Below, one piece after another: positions 9,190 through 19,400 of a DNA stretch of 64,000 nt. A program made the position numbers and the translations under genes. Within the stretch, counting starts at the first letter, position 1, and every line of letters starts with the position of its first letter. The stretch comes from an uncultured Candidatus Melainabacteria bacterium. GTDB taxonomy: Bacteria; Cyanobacteriota; Vampirovibrionia; Gastranaerophilales; Gastranaerophilaceae. The notes beneath the pieces were generated by a model that was not told the origin of the DNA, did no database searches, and saw only the letters and a program-made list of their open reading frames with translations. The stretch lies in assembly GCA_934757245.1 (NCBI GenBank), contig CAKVLH010000004.1:1-64000 (forward strand). Direction: 5' to 3'.

Positions 9190-10377
9190 TTAATCATCTA
9201 TATATGCATCTTTTAGCATTCCGAATTCGTTAAAGCTAAAACTGCTATATTTTACAAAATCACCTTTTTCATCAACTTCTTTTTCGGAATAATAAGTCGG
9301 TTTATTTTGTGCACTTAAGCATAATTCTTTTGTAAAATTGTCTTTTTCTATTTTTACACAAACACCTTCATCTTTGCATCTGCTTGTTGTTTTAACAGTT
9401 CCATCATCCAGATGTTCTTCAATTTCTTGAACACTATTTGGTGCATACTTGATAGTTTTGTTTTCAAGTTCCAATTGCACTAAATTTCCGTCAGGAGTAA
9501 AGTGCGCAATAGCTTCGCCGTTATTAATATTATTTGTTTCTAAAGCACCATTTGAATAATAAGTTTTTTCGCCTTCTAAACCTTTATAGTCTCTTTCAAT
9601 TTCAAACCTTGGTGCCGGATTAAGTCTAGAATCTTTAAGTGCCTCTACATTAATATTATTAGGCATAGTAGTTTTTTCTGTTTTTTCTAAAGACAAAATA
9701 GCACCATTGTATAAATTAGCACTTATTGTTTGAGTATTAAGCCCTCTTGTTTTTTCTTGCCAAAAAGCAGTTAGAACTTTATCTTGGTTAAAATCAACAG
9801 AACTATAAAAGTTTTTACCTTCTTTATCTATGCAATATGTTTTATTTTTAATATCATAATTAACATATTCATCCTTACCATGAGACATGATATGTTTCTG
9901 AGCATAAACAGCCTCTCCGTCTTCATATCTAGTATATTTGAGTTCTTTTCCATTTATTGGAGAGTATTCGTACACACGACTAATTACAGCATCTTCATCT
10001 TTAGAATCAAGTTGTTTACTTAAAATTTTACCTGATTTTTTGTCTACGACAGTAATTGTATCCAATTCATCCTCATCTTCTGCCGGTTTAAATATAAATT
10101 TTGCTCCACCCATATCTTTTGTAATAGAGTACAGCTCACCTTTTGAAGTATAAATTTCTTCACCTTCAAATTTTTCTTCCGGATTATGTATTAATGGAAG
10201 TGGAGTTACATCCAAAATTTTTAAATTGTTTAATAAAGTTGTGTTATAGCTTGCAAGTGCGTCTATTCCTTGCAAATTAACGTCTTCAAAGTTTTCTTGT
10301 GGATCAAGTTTTTTTGTAGCTTTAAAAGCAGGTCTTGAAACAAAATTAACATTTCCAATTGCATTAATACTCAACAT
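9190..10377 (-). CDS. Hypothetical protein, repetitive beta-type
   Basis: About 395 residues starting MLSINAIGNVNFVSRPAFK; AAGGA lies seven bases before this ATG, so the longer reading from 10398 is not used. The body is rich in short strands of the form 'YTSKGELYSI', 'YYSNGALETNN' and 'HFTPDGNLVQLEL', resembling MORN/antitoxin-like beta-hairpin repeats. I cannot assign a family. There is no signal peptide or membrane helix. The N-terminal MxIxxIxxxxF pattern is shared with several other proteins in this window. Confidence 0.75.
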   Translation of the reverse strand: MLSINAIGNVNFVSRPAFKATKKLDPQENFEDVNLQGIDALASYNTTLLNNLKILDVTPLPLIHNPEEKFEGEEIYTSKGELYSITKDMGGAKFIFKPAEDEDELDTITVVDKKSGKILSKQLDSKDEDAVISRVYEYSPINGKELKYTRYEDGEAVYAQKHIMSHGKDEYVNYDIKNKTYCIDKEGKNFYSSVDFNQDKVLTAFWQEKTRGLNTQTISANLYNGAILSLEKTEKTTMPNNINVEALKDSRLNPAPRFEIERDYKGLEGEKTYYSNGALETNNINNGEAIAHFTPDGNLVQLELENKTIKYAPNSVQEIEEHLDDGTVKTTSRCKDEGVCVKIEKDNFTKELCLSAQNKPTYYSEKEVDEKGDFVKYSSFSFNEFGMLKDAYIDD

Positions 10378-10480
10378 AATAGATTCCTTTTTTAACAATA
10401 CACACGTATATTAAAACGTAAAAAAGAAATTATGCCAATGTTTATTAAGAATTGTAATAATAAAATATCTCTCAAGATTA

Positions 10481-10786
10481 CTAAACTTTGACTTCGCTTT
10501 TAGCTTTCAAATATGCTTCAATGCCTTTTGTTAATTGATCAGGACAGCTTGTCGGACGACTTCCGCAATGCAAACCGCCAAGCTTTGGAATGATGTCATT
10601 TATGTTCATACCTTTAATCAGTACACCTATGCCACTTAGATTACCATTACATCCGCCTACAAATTCTACATCTTGAATTATATTATCTTTAATACGCATT
10701 TGCATTAATTTGCAACAAACACCTTTTGGCTGATATTGCACAACATCAACGCCATTTACTTCTTTGATTTGTATATCTTCACTCAT
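10481..10786 (-). CDS. TSCPD-domain protein (TIGR03905-type)
   Basis: A 101-residue protein with the family signature RPTSCPDQL near the C-terminus, GVCCKLM near the N-terminus, and GGCNGNL and GLHCG between. The conserved cysteines suggest metal or nucleotide binding; the same domain is found at the end of some ribonucleotide reductases. GAGGAG precedes the ATG. The role of the free-standing form is not known. Confidence 0.85.
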   Translation of the reverse strand: MSEDIQIKEVNGVDVVQYQPKGVCCKLMQMRIKDNIIQDVEFVGGCNGNLSGIGVLIKGMNINDIIPKLGGLHCGSRPTSCPDQLTKGIEAYLKAKSEVKV

Positions 10787-10897
10787 TATTATTAGCTCCT
10801 CAAAATATTTTCTGCTCTATTATTAATATATCATTTTGTTTGAACATAATCAATTAGCAAGGTGATAAATTAAATTTTTGCAACAAAATAGACAATT

Positions 10898-10940
10898 AAA
10901 TAGGGCGCATAATTTACAGCTTATACGCCCTATTTTAATT
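10898..10940 (-). terminator. Strong intrinsic terminator
   Basis: AAATAGGGCG and CGCCCTATTT form a 10-bp stem around a loop of about 18 bases, just after the stop of the gene at 10950-11258. A/T runs on both sides would allow it to work in either direction. Confidence 0.8.
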
Positions 10941-10949
10941 ATTTTTGAA

Positions 10950-11258
10950 CTATTTAATAACTTGATTAATATGTGAATACATTTGTTCTGCAATTTTAGA
11001 CTGTGTAGAGCTGTTGTCTAAAACTGTTGTAAATGGACCAAAATTCATAAGAGTAGATTGACCTTTTTGCGCAAATGTAATTGGGGAATTTGCAGATTTC
11101 GCAGCATACTCTAATTTTGGCATTTGTGATGCAATTTTATTATACATTGCATCTTCCATATCCATTGGCAACTTTACCATTTGTTTTGGCAATTTAGCTT
11201 CTAATGGTCTATTTGCATAATACATAGCTTTTAAGAATTTAATAGGTTTAATGCTCAT
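10950..11258 (-). CDS. Small hypothetical protein
   Basis: A 102-residue protein, MSIKPIKFLKAMYYANRPLE at the start, with AAAAAGGAG before the ATG and its own terminator. Proline- and lysine-rich N-terminus, helical middle, no cysteines. I do not recognise it. It belongs to the set of proteins here with an MxIxxI N-terminus. Confidence 0.7.
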   Translation of the reverse strand: MSIKPIKFLKAMYYANRPLEAKLPKQMVKLPMDMEDAMYNKIASQMPKLEYAAKSANSPITFAQKGQSTLMNFGPFTTVLDNSSTQSKIAEQMYSHINQVIK

Positions 11259-11380
11259 TTTGGACTCCTTTTTGTTGTTTTTCTCTTGTTATAAAACCCC
11301 TAATTTTTTTTTTTGCTATTAGTTTTAAGAATTGTAAACCTCAAAATACATTAAGCTAAAATAATCTATTTAACAATTGT

Positions 11381-12676
11381 CTATTTATTAAATTCTTCAA
11401 ATGTATTTCTAATAACTTCGTAGCCTTTGATTAAGGTCTTATAGTCCACTTTTTCAGCTGCTGAGTGCATATTATAAACATCTGCTAAACCTAAAAGCGA
11501 TGGCATAAATGTTTCGCCTTTAGAATTCTTGTTATGGCAATAGATATGAGTTTCTGCACCTGCATGGAAGGATGATATATCGTTTTCAATTCCAGCTCTT
11601 TCACATGCTTTTGTATGCGCAATTTCAATCCTATCGTCATCGGCTTTTTCAAAAGCTAACAAATGAACTTCAAATTCAATTTTCGCTTCTGCTAAATCTT
11701 TGTATTTTTCATTAAATTTATCAACAATTGATTGCATCAATGCTTTTAATTCTTCTTCTTTAGCTACACTTGCGCTTCTGATTGAATAAGATGCCATACC
11801 AAGAGTATTAATAATATTTGTAGAAGTCTTTTTCATTATTTCAGTAATATAATCGTTAGTTTTAACCCCTTTTTCTACAAGATTTGCAACAGAGTTTTGA
11901 ACACCGCCTGCTACAATTGCACCTAAATTACAAGAAGTTATAACCCCTGTTTCATCGGTATAATATGCGCCTTGTGGAAATTCTGCAAGAAGTTCCGCTA
12001 TAAGCTTTGCTGCATTCAGTCTTGTTTTATCTCCAATATCAATACCTGAATGACCGCCTTTTAAACCGCGAACAGTAATTTTAGCATTTGTATAGCTTGC
12101 GCCTGAAATCTGCAATTGACCTAATTTATCCGCATCACAAACCAAAACGTATTTTGATAAAATCTTATCAAATTCTACGTGTTCAATACCACTCATGCCG
12201 GTTTCTTCATCACGTGTGAATGTAATTTCAAGTCCACCATGCGCATAGGATTCCCCCGCCCCTTGAGGGAGGGGGGTAGGGGGTGGGGTTAACCCATTGT
12301 TCGAATTTGCATTTACAAGGTCTTTAGCAAGCTTCAACGCACAAGCAACACCAACTTTATCATCTGCACCCAGCGTTCTGCCTTCTGCTTTGATAAAATC
12401 ACCGTCCAAGAAAATATTAACAGGACTATCGTCGCCAACTACGTCCATGTGAGAAGATAGCATTATAGGTTCTTTGGTTTCATCAGTTGCCGGAACATGA
12501 ATATAAATATTTCCATAATTGTCTTTTTTACCGTCAATCCCGTTTTTCTTACAAAAATCAAGAATCCACTCGATAACTTTTTCTTCTTTTAAAGATGGAG
12601 ATGGGATTGAAACCAAATTACAAAATATATCTAAAACTTCGTTTTCTTTTCTTAAATCTTCTAAATTAACTGCCAC
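11381..12676 (-). CDS. M20-family peptidase (PepT-like) with a repeat-encoded insert
   Basis: About 431 residues. Metal-site motifs of the PepT/M20 group are visible: SSHMDVVGD (His76, Asp78), GADDKVG (Asp105) and TRDEETG (Glu157/Glu158), with HAGAETH near the C-terminus. It should release amino acids from short peptides in the cytoplasm. The start is GTG at 12676, preceded by a perfect AGGAGG; the upstream ATG at 12703 is rejected. The gene overlaps the small gene before it by 11 bp. Residues of about 125-145 (LTPPPTPLPQGAGES) are encoded by a 40-bp repeat also found between genes at 35736. This surface loop before the DEETG strand is normally short, so the enzyme may tolerate it. Confidence 0.85.
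   Translation of the reverse strand: MAVNLEDLRKENEVLDIFCNLVSIPSPSLKEEKVIEWILDFCKKNGIDGKKDNYGNIYIHVPATDETKEPIMLSSHMDVVGDDSPVNIFLDGDFIKAEGRTLGADDKVGVACALKLAKDLVNANSNNGLTPPPTPLPQGAGESYAHGGLEITFTRDEETGMSGIEHVEFDKILSKYVLVCDADKLGQLQISGASYTNAKITVRGLKGGHSGIDIGDKTRLNAAKLIAELLAEFPQGAYYTDETGVITSCNLGAIVAGGVQNSVANLVEKGVKTNDYITEIMKKTSTNIINTLGMASYSIRSASVAKEEELKALMQSIVDKFNEKYKDLAEAKIEFEVHLLAFEKADDDRIEIAHTKACERAGIENDISSFHAGAETHIYCHNKNSKGETFMPSLLGLADVYNMHSAAEKVDYKTLIKGYEVIRNTFEEFNK
12251..12290. repeat. 40-bp GC-rich repeat inside a coding region
   Basis: TTCCCCCGCCCCTTGAGGGA and the G-rich half that follows match 35736-35775 at 39 of 40 positions. The reading frame of the peptidase runs through it without a stop. 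The element is an imperfect palindrome around CCCTTGAGGG. Confidence 0.85.
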
Positions 12677-12851
12677 GGAAAAACCTCCTATTCGTTCCTT
12701 CACCGCCTATTTTTACATTAATCGGACGCAAGCATTTCGGACATCTTCCAACATACATCGTTCCTGCTTGATTTTTGTAGAGCCTGCCATAAACGTGGCA
12801 ACAATCAAACCAAATTCCTAAAAAAGCTCTTTTTTTAGTTTCCTCAGTCAA
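12666..12851 (-). CDS. Small zinc-ribbon-like protein
   Basis: A 61-residue protein with DCCHVYGRLY near the middle and GRCPKCLRPINVK after it: two cysteine pairs about 20 residues apart, as in a rubredoxin/zinc-ribbon knuckle. The C-terminus is basic. It starts immediately after the stop of the GHL10 gene and overlaps the start of the peptidase gene, so it sits in the middle of an operon. Its function is unknown; RNA or DNA binding is a guess from the fold. Confidence 0.65.
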   Translation of the reverse strand: MTEETKKRAFLGIWFDCCHVYGRLYKNQAGTMYVGRCPKCLRPINVKIGGEGTNRRFFRGS

Positions 12852-12852
12852 A

Positions 12853-14682
12853 TTAGTCTCCTCTACACTTGCTTCTTGTGTTGTATTTCGCCTGTTGAGG
12901 TCTTGCGGTGTCAGTAATTACGACCTCTTTTTTATTAGGCTTAAACACACTTTCTGTTAAAGTATCTACATAATAATCCGTTAAATGCGCATAATCAAAA
13001 ATAATTAAACCATTTAAACAATATTTTCTTGCCGCGTGAATTTGTTTCATTAAATCAGCAGAAGAACCGTTCATGAATGTTACAAACAAGCCTGCATATA
13101 ATTTTGTACTTGCAGATTTGTTTCTTAAAATTTCTTCCATAAGATTAATTGCAGTCATATCATTACATGTCAAGAATAGTGGTGTAAATCCGTCCACAAA
13201 ATTATTCATTGACCATGTTTTCCAGTCTTGCATTTTTGTATTAAGTGCAAGATTTCTGTTTGGGAAAATTACAGTCGTAATTTGAATTTTGTTAAATCTG
13301 CAAAGTACACTTACTCTTCTTACGAAGCTTGTAACCTTGTTGCAACGATATGCACGCCATTGAAACCATAATGGGTCAGTATATTTCAATTCAATCGGAT
13401 CAACTCCGTACATTTTAAAGAATTCATCACGAGCGTACTTTGTATAACCCCAGTTTGACATATCATAGTTTGAATAAATCGTATCCAATGATTGCGGATA
13501 TCTGATGTAATCCAAATTTATTCCGTCCGGCTTGTATCTTGTAATAATTTCACAAAGTAATTCATATAAGAAATTTTGAACTTCTGGATTTGCAGGGTCA
13601 ATAAAATATCCGTTGTGTTCAGATACTGAATAAGCTATCGTATCTGAATCCGCATTTTTCTTTTGGTAATTTGCCCATTCCGGTTTTTTAGCCAAAATAT
13701 AACCCGCATTTGTTTCCGGCGGTTTATTACCTACATAAAAAGTCTCAAACCAAATATGAACTTTAATTCCACGTTTATGCGCTTCATTTATCCAAATTCT
13801 AAGCGGGTCAAAACCGACATAATCTTCATTCTGCCTGATAAAACCATATTTTGTCATTGTTTGAGAAGGAAAAATTGTTTTACCGTGATAATAAGTTTCT
13901 AAGAAAATATTATCAATTCCTGCATCATATATTTTATCTATGGTTTTAATAATTTCATCTTCGCTAAAATAAGTTGGTCTTATCCACACCCCTTTTAATT
14001 CACCTGAATCATAAGGAATTACTGTAGACATCGCTAAATTCGCATATTCAATGGCTTTAGAAGCGTATTTTTGTGAATTTTCTCCGTTCTTAACCGCTTT
14101 ATCTATCAAATCATTTGCTTTATCAATATTTTGTGATGTGCGTTTTTGGTTATAATTAGCACAATTTTGAGTATAATAAAGCATCATATTCTGAACTTCT
14201 TTAATACGTTCTCTTGCAGAATACAAAAACGTATCAGAAGTTATGTAGGAGGTGATAATCTTTTTTTCAGGATTAATGTATATTTTCGCACCTACCATTA
14301 CGTTTTCATTAATCCATTTTTTTGCTTGACCATGCCCGCTAATTACAACACCGTTAGCAGGTATTAAAGAATCTGCACCACTTAAAGCCGTAACCGTATC
14401 TCCTGTTACAATAGCTTCTGTACCAAATTCATTTGTGTTTGTTCTAAATCCAAAAGACGGAGTATAAACAACCAGTTGATTTGCTCCTCTCAATCCCGGG
14501 TAGCTTGCTCCTTTGGCATTTGTACTTGCTTGCGGGTCAATTACATCAATTTTGTACATTGATTGGTTGAAGATTACTTCGTTTTTTTGAGGTACGTATT
14601 CTGAATAAAGCCCTTGAGCGCTTACCGCTTGGCAAATTAAAAGAAATAATGCAATTATTGTTGACCAGAGCTTGCTCTTCAT
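12853..14682 (-). CDS. Secreted GHL10-type glycoside hydrolase
   Basis: About 609 residues. An N-terminal signal peptide (hydrophobic core IIALFLLICQAVSA) is followed by a roughly 190-residue N-terminal domain with a SLH/protease-inhibitor-like look, then a GHL10 TIM barrel starting GELKGVWIRPTYFSEDEI. Key barrel motifs are VHIWFETFYVGN and KPDGINLDYIRYP, typical of the family. It should act outside the inner membrane on a glycan, perhaps peptidoglycan or envelope polysaccharide. The ATG at 14682 follows AAGGA; a TTG two codons earlier is less likely. It leads the operon with the zinc-ribbon gene and the M20 peptidase. Confidence 0.85.
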   Translation of the reverse strand: MKSKLWSTIIALFLLICQAVSAQGLYSEYVPQKNEVIFNQSMYKIDVIDPQASTNAKGASYPGLRGANQLVVYTPSFGFRTNTNEFGTEAIVTGDTVTALSGADSLIPANGVVISGHGQAKKWINENVMVGAKIYINPEKKIITSYITSDTFLYSARERIKEVQNMMLYYTQNCANYNQKRTSQNIDKANDLIDKAVKNGENSQKYASKAIEYANLAMSTVIPYDSGELKGVWIRPTYFSEDEIIKTIDKIYDAGIDNIFLETYYHGKTIFPSQTMTKYGFIRQNEDYVGFDPLRIWINEAHKRGIKVHIWFETFYVGNKPPETNAGYILAKKPEWANYQKKNADSDTIAYSVSEHNGYFIDPANPEVQNFLYELLCEIITRYKPDGINLDYIRYPQSLDTIYSNYDMSNWGYTKYARDEFFKMYGVDPIELKYTDPLWFQWRAYRCNKVTSFVRRVSVLCRFNKIQITTVIFPNRNLALNTKMQDWKTWSMNNFVDGFTPLFLTCNDMTAINLMEEILRNKSASTKLYAGLFVTFMNGSSADLMKQIHAARKYCLNGLIIFDYAHLTDYYVDTLTESVFKPNKKEVVITDTARPQQAKYNTRSKCRGD

Positions 14683-14786
14683 ACCCAAATGTCCTTCATG
14701 AAAATATTATAGCCCCAGAATAGAATAAATACAATAATTAAACAAAAATTTTCCACATTCTACATATGAGAATAGAAAGTTAATCA

Positions 14787-14828
14787 TCCCCTCTCCTTAC
14801 TCTTCCATCAAGGGAGGGAATACACTAA
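14787..14828. repeat. Short GC-rich palindromic repeat
   Basis: CCCCTCTCC ... AGGGAGGGAATAC, related to the pieces at 26,790, 33,640, 34,222 and 43,085. It fills the space between two minus-strand operons. Confidence 0.6.
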
Positions 14829-14841
14829 AGACATTCAAAAG

Positions 14842-15492
14842 TTATTTTCGCATAACAATTTTTAATTCCACTCTTCTACTTTTATTATAGTCTTCTTTTC
14901 CATTGACCAAAATCGGAGTAGAGAAGCTTGCGCCTTCCACAATAATCATTTTGCGTAAGCGGTTTCCGTTGGATTTGTTGTATGGGGTATTTGTCATGTA
15001 ATTCGCAACCGCATAAGCACGTTTTAAACTCAGTTCCATATTCTTCATGTACTGTTCATCCGCAGAATATTTGCCCTTGAATGTTTGTGAATCTGTATGA
15101 CCTTGAATAATAATTTTTTCTATATTGTTGTTCAAATACCCATTAGAAAATATCGAATTCAAATATGCAGGCGCAAATTTGTCCAAATATTTTTTACCTT
15201 TTGCTGACAACTCATAGCTATTTACATCAAACAGCTCCAAGTCAGAAATTTTTACAACACCGGCAACATCATCAATATTCGCGTTAATATTCTGAGCTTT
15301 AAGAGTTTCTTCCAAAGCTTCAGAAGCTTTTTTCTGTTCCATTTGCCCACGGATTTTTTCAATATATCCCGTCATATATGTATAGAAAAACAGCACGATA
15401 AACACTAGCACCAATGCTGTCATTAAGTCAGTCATTGTTACCCAAAATATATTTTCTTGATTTGAATCTTCTGTTTTTCTACGAATTCTCAT
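14842..15492 (-). CDS. MotB/OmpA-like stator subunit (ZorB-like)
   Basis: A 216-residue protein. A single N-terminal membrane helix carries the ion-binding aspartate (WVTMTDLMTALVLVF, Asp22). A linker follows, then an OmpA-type peptidoglycan-binding domain with IIIQGHTDSQTF, a conserved region through NRLRKMIIVEG, and SRRVELKI at the end. It pairs with the MotA/ExbB-like gene 42 bp upstream, so together they should form an ion-driven motor or channel anchored to peptidoglycan. It lies far from the flagellar cluster and next to a large regulator, which is more like ZorB or an accessory stator than the main flagellar MotB. Confidence 0.8.
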   Translation of the reverse strand: MRIRRKTEDSNQENIFWVTMTDLMTALVLVFIVLFFYTYMTGYIEKIRGQMEQKKASEALEETLKAQNINANIDDVAGVVKISDLELFDVNSYELSAKGKKYLDKFAPAYLNSIFSNGYLNNNIEKIIIQGHTDSQTFKGKYSADEQYMKNMELSLKRAYAVANYMTNTPYNKSNGNRLRKMIIVEGASFSTPILVNGKEDYNKSRRVELKIVMRK

Positions 15493-15534
15493 TTTTTCAA
15501 CCTAGTTTTACTGTTATTTAAGGAGATGATTGAC

Positions 15535-16416
15535 CTAGAATAGTTTATCTACAACATCACCACCACCAGAGCCTTTATCCATTGTCTCATTGAGTTTATT
15601 CAAGCTGTACAAAATATTTTCCAAATATGGCGTTGTATTTTCTTGCAGGCTCTTAGTTAAAAATTTTGCAAACTCCTCCGGCAAAGCTTTCAAAAGTTTT
15701 TCATTTGTCTGACCTTGATTTTTTGATTCTTTAACCAAATCAATCAAAAACTTTTCACTAGTTACAACATCAAATAATCTGATAAATTCTTTTTGAATTG
15801 CCAAACAATGTTTTTTACACATTCTGTTGTACATAACTTTTTCAATCAGCATAAACAAAAGTGAAAAACCAACTGCAAATACTGAGCAAAGTGCTGCCAT
15901 TTGAATGTTTGTAATCAAGCTGTTAAACGAACTTGTTAAGTTAGAATCATCAGCAAAATTAACTTGTGTAAACGCAATCGCCATTTTTAAGAATGTAAAA
16001 AATGGCCCCAAACCTGTTAAAAGTGTTGGCATCGTTTGAATAAATTTATTATTAATTTTTGAATAGACTAAAGTTTCTTCGTTAAAAAAGTATGATGCAT
16101 CAACAGTTAGATAAATTTCGGGTTTAAAATCTGCACTTTGAGTTTGTGAAGCTACAAATAATTTTTCAGGAAATATCAACGCTTTTCTAAAATCTTCCCA
16201 AACTGTAGAAGTATAAGGATTTGTCATCATAAGATTATCCAGTTCTTGAAATCTATATGAAAGTTCTTTTTTGTTAAGCGAAGTCAAAACTTTTAATACT
16301 GAATTTAAATTCTTTTCAACTTTTGAGTAGTTACGAAGGACTGTCATAATAAAAAACAAAAAAGTTGCCGTAATAATTAGAATCGCAGGTTCTTTTAGTA
16401 CATCTAAAAACGTCAT
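15535..16416 (-). CDS. MotA/TolQ/ExbB-like channel subunit (ZorA-like)
   Basis: A 293-residue protein with three membrane helices at about residues 10-27, 130-151 (PTLLTGLGPFFTFLKMAIAF) and 172-192. This is the three-helix layout of ExbB/TolQ and ZorA rather than the four helices of MotA. The segment before helix 2 fits the 'P-LL-GLG-TF' pattern of ZorA-type proteins. The cytoplasmic tail after residue 200 is only about 90 residues, much shorter than in typical ZorA. It is followed by the OmpA-type partner, and only 60 bp separate it from the divergent zinc-ribbon protein. Start is at a plain ATG with AGGAGG nearby. Confidence 0.75.
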   Translation of the reverse strand: MTFLDVLKEPAILIITATFLFFIMTVLRNYSKVEKNLNSVLKVLTSLNKKELSYRFQELDNLMMTNPYTSTVWEDFRKALIFPEKLFVASQTQSADFKPEIYLTVDASYFFNEETLVYSKINNKFIQTMPTLLTGLGPFFTFLKMAIAFTQVNFADDSNLTSSFNSLITNIQMAALCSVFAVGFSLLFMLIEKVMYNRMCKKHCLAIQKEFIRLFDVVTSEKFLIDLVKESKNQGQTNEKLLKALPEEFAKFLTKSLQENTTPYLENILYSLNKLNETMDKGSGGGDVVDKLF

Positions 16417-16476
16417 ATATCCTCCTATTGATGTAAATTATAGCACAAACTCACTTTTTAGACTATAATTTAATAT

Positions 16477-19400
16477 ATGGAATGTCCTAAGTGTCATAAA
16501 ACGTTAGAAGAGAATACAACTGTATGTCCTTATTGCCATAAGGTACTGGCTTTGGAGTGCCCAAATTGTCATAGCCTAAGCGATTCTCCCGTTTGTGATA
16601 AATGCGGGTATACAATTCTTACAAAATGTTCAAAATGCGGACGCAAAGTATCAAGCGCACAAGAAAAATGTAAATGCGGTTTTCCGGTAAGAACAAGTAT
16701 TGCATATCAAGAATGCGAAACGGATGAATTTGCCTCAATTGTAATTAAATTTTCTGCATTAAAAAATATTCGTCGTGTTTTAGGCTCGCAAGAATTATTT
16801 ACCAAGTTTTATTTCAGATTAAGAAATTTGCTGGTAGCTCAAATTAAATCGGTTGAAGGTAAAATTATAATTTACAACGATACATTTGTAATAAATTTAA
16901 ATAAAGAGCTTTCTTTTCCAACTTCAGCAAACAAAGCAATAAGGCTTGCTATAAAATTGGCAAACGCGTTTGCAGATTTAAATTTAAAAGTAATAAAAGA
17001 GCTTGGAACTCCGCTAAGATTAAATTTGACAATAGTAAAAAAAACGTCAGAAGAATTATTGGATGAAACTTCACTTGACAATAATGTCAAATTGTTGAAC
17101 ATAAAAAAAGACGAAGCCCAGTATTTAAAAGGTATGCAAATTATTCTAGACCAATACGTTTGGGATAGCATAAATAACGACTACAAAACAGATTCGCTGT
17201 ACACTGTCGAAAAAAACGGCTCAACACTTATGTTCTATGAGTTGTTGTTGCCAAACTATGTACTACCGCCTTCTGGAGAAGTCGAAGAAACGCCGATTGC
17301 AAAAGCTCCGGCTGAAATTAAGAAGCAAGCAGAGCAAGAAACTGATGATATTTATGCGTTCAAGGTTTTTGACATAAACGCAAAATGCAGTTTTAAAAAA
17401 ATGCCAACCAACAAATTAGTGTTGGATGACAGCAAAATTATCTCAATCCGCGCGGAAAAAGATTTAGAAGTTTCGACCTCCGAAATAATTGATTTCTACA
17501 AAAATAAAGGCATGCAAATTTTGCACGCAACTTGCACAGAAGAGATGAATTACAAGCCTTGGGGTGTTTTTGAACAGTTGTTTAAAGACTTTTACGGCTT
17601 ATCTCTTTGTAAAACTCTAATTCCTGATGATTTTGATGTAAAACGTTTTAGTGCGATAAAAAACCTGATTTTTTCTAAAGCACGAAAAGCCGCAACTCCT
17701 GAAGATGCAAGATTTGCGTATATGGAAGATTTTGGCGACTTTTTAGCGTCTTTAAAAAATACAGTAATCCTAATCGAAGGGTTTGAATTTATGGACGATA
17801 CCTCAATTCAAACGCTGGATTTGTACTTTGATAATTTCAAAAAAATCAATGTAAATTTTGTATTTACGACAAATTCAGAGGTTGCTCTGCATTCTAAATT
17901 CAAAAAGCTCTTGAGAACCGCAGATTATACAGAATTCGTACTTCAAAAAGCTACAATTGGTGAACTTTTAGGAGATATCAAAGAAGAAGCGAGCGATTTT
18001 ATCCAATCGTTCTATTTTGAAAAAATAAAAGAACAATTTAGCGGTTCAACCTTGTATTTTCAAAATGCATTAAAATATCTGATTGAAAAAAATATTTTGA
18101 TTAATTTTGAGAATCGACTTTTGATAAAGAGTAAAAATTCTATCGTTTTGCCGAATTCCCTAGAAGCCTTATTAAAAGCTCGCCTGAAAGGTTTGAGCAA
18201 AAACATGGACGCTTCAATGCTTTTAGCATATTCGGTCTATTTGGGTGCGAGATTGGATTTTAAAACATTAGAAAAACTTGGCATAAAAGAAATTGCTAAA
18301 AACGTTAAAACCCTTGAGCAAATGGGATTTGTACATATTTCAAATAATGTAGTTTATATCAACAATTACAACTTATTGAAGCCTGTTTTATTATCATCTT
18401 TGAAAAAACAGGTTGAAGAATTTTTATGCAAAAATATTCTTGCAAACCTCGGCAAAGACCTCGATGATACATTAGTTCTCTTGATTATGGGCAAACTCGG
18501 ATTTTTCAAAGAAGAATATTTGTTATTATGGCGAAATTCACAATTGGCAATGGCAAGTGGAGATTATGATGCGTATTTGAAAAACTGTCTCGGATTTTTG
18601 TCTTTAATTGAGCACATTGAGAATAATATTTCGGAAGAAGATATTGAAAACAACAAGAAAGAAGTTTTCCAAAATATTTTAATGAGTTTGTACAATTATT
18701 CGCCGGCAAAAATTTATTCAATCGAAAATGTCTTGCTAATGGACGCAATCAAAGAAAATGATAATGAAAAAATCGTTAAGCTATCAAACTTAATGTTGCA
18801 AGGCGCTTTGATATCTTCTAATTACTCTGAAGCATTGCCATTATTACACAATATTCTGTCAAGAATGCCAAACCCTACGCTAATAGTAGAAGGTGCGGTT
18901 AATACAAGATTTTTGTTGCTATCGCTGGTTAATATAGAAATATTGTTCAATATTGGTGATTTTGCACAATGTGTGGAAGTTGCGAAAGATTTACTCGCAG
19001 TTATTAAGCCGGAAATTCTTGAAAAAATTAAACCTGCAGGTTTTTCAATTAAACTCTTTATTGAACACTTGTTTGAAACATTCAGGCTTGTAGGCTTTGC
19101 AAAACTTTTCCTAATGGATGATGATTTGGACGAATTCTTGGATGCGATAAATACTGCGTTCGGTGAAGAATTGCCGGATAAAAATGCAATTTTAGCAGTT
19201 AGAGATTATTTGAACGGCAAAACATTCGCAGTTTCTGATACAGAAAACGCAACACCTTTTGCAAAGGTTATTTATTTAATTTTGCAAGAGTTCTCTGAAC
19301 ACGCAGACGATTATAAAATGTTTGCGCAAAATATTTATCAAGCAAAATTACTAACTTCTGATATTCATCAATTGCAACTAGAACTATTTTGCGATTTGTT

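Noticed and set aside
14842..16416. Flagellar motA/motB
   Set aside because: The channel subunit has three helices with an ExbB/ZorA layout rather than the four of MotA, and the pair is about 27 kb from the flagellar cluster. It remains possible as an alternative stator but is not named motAB.
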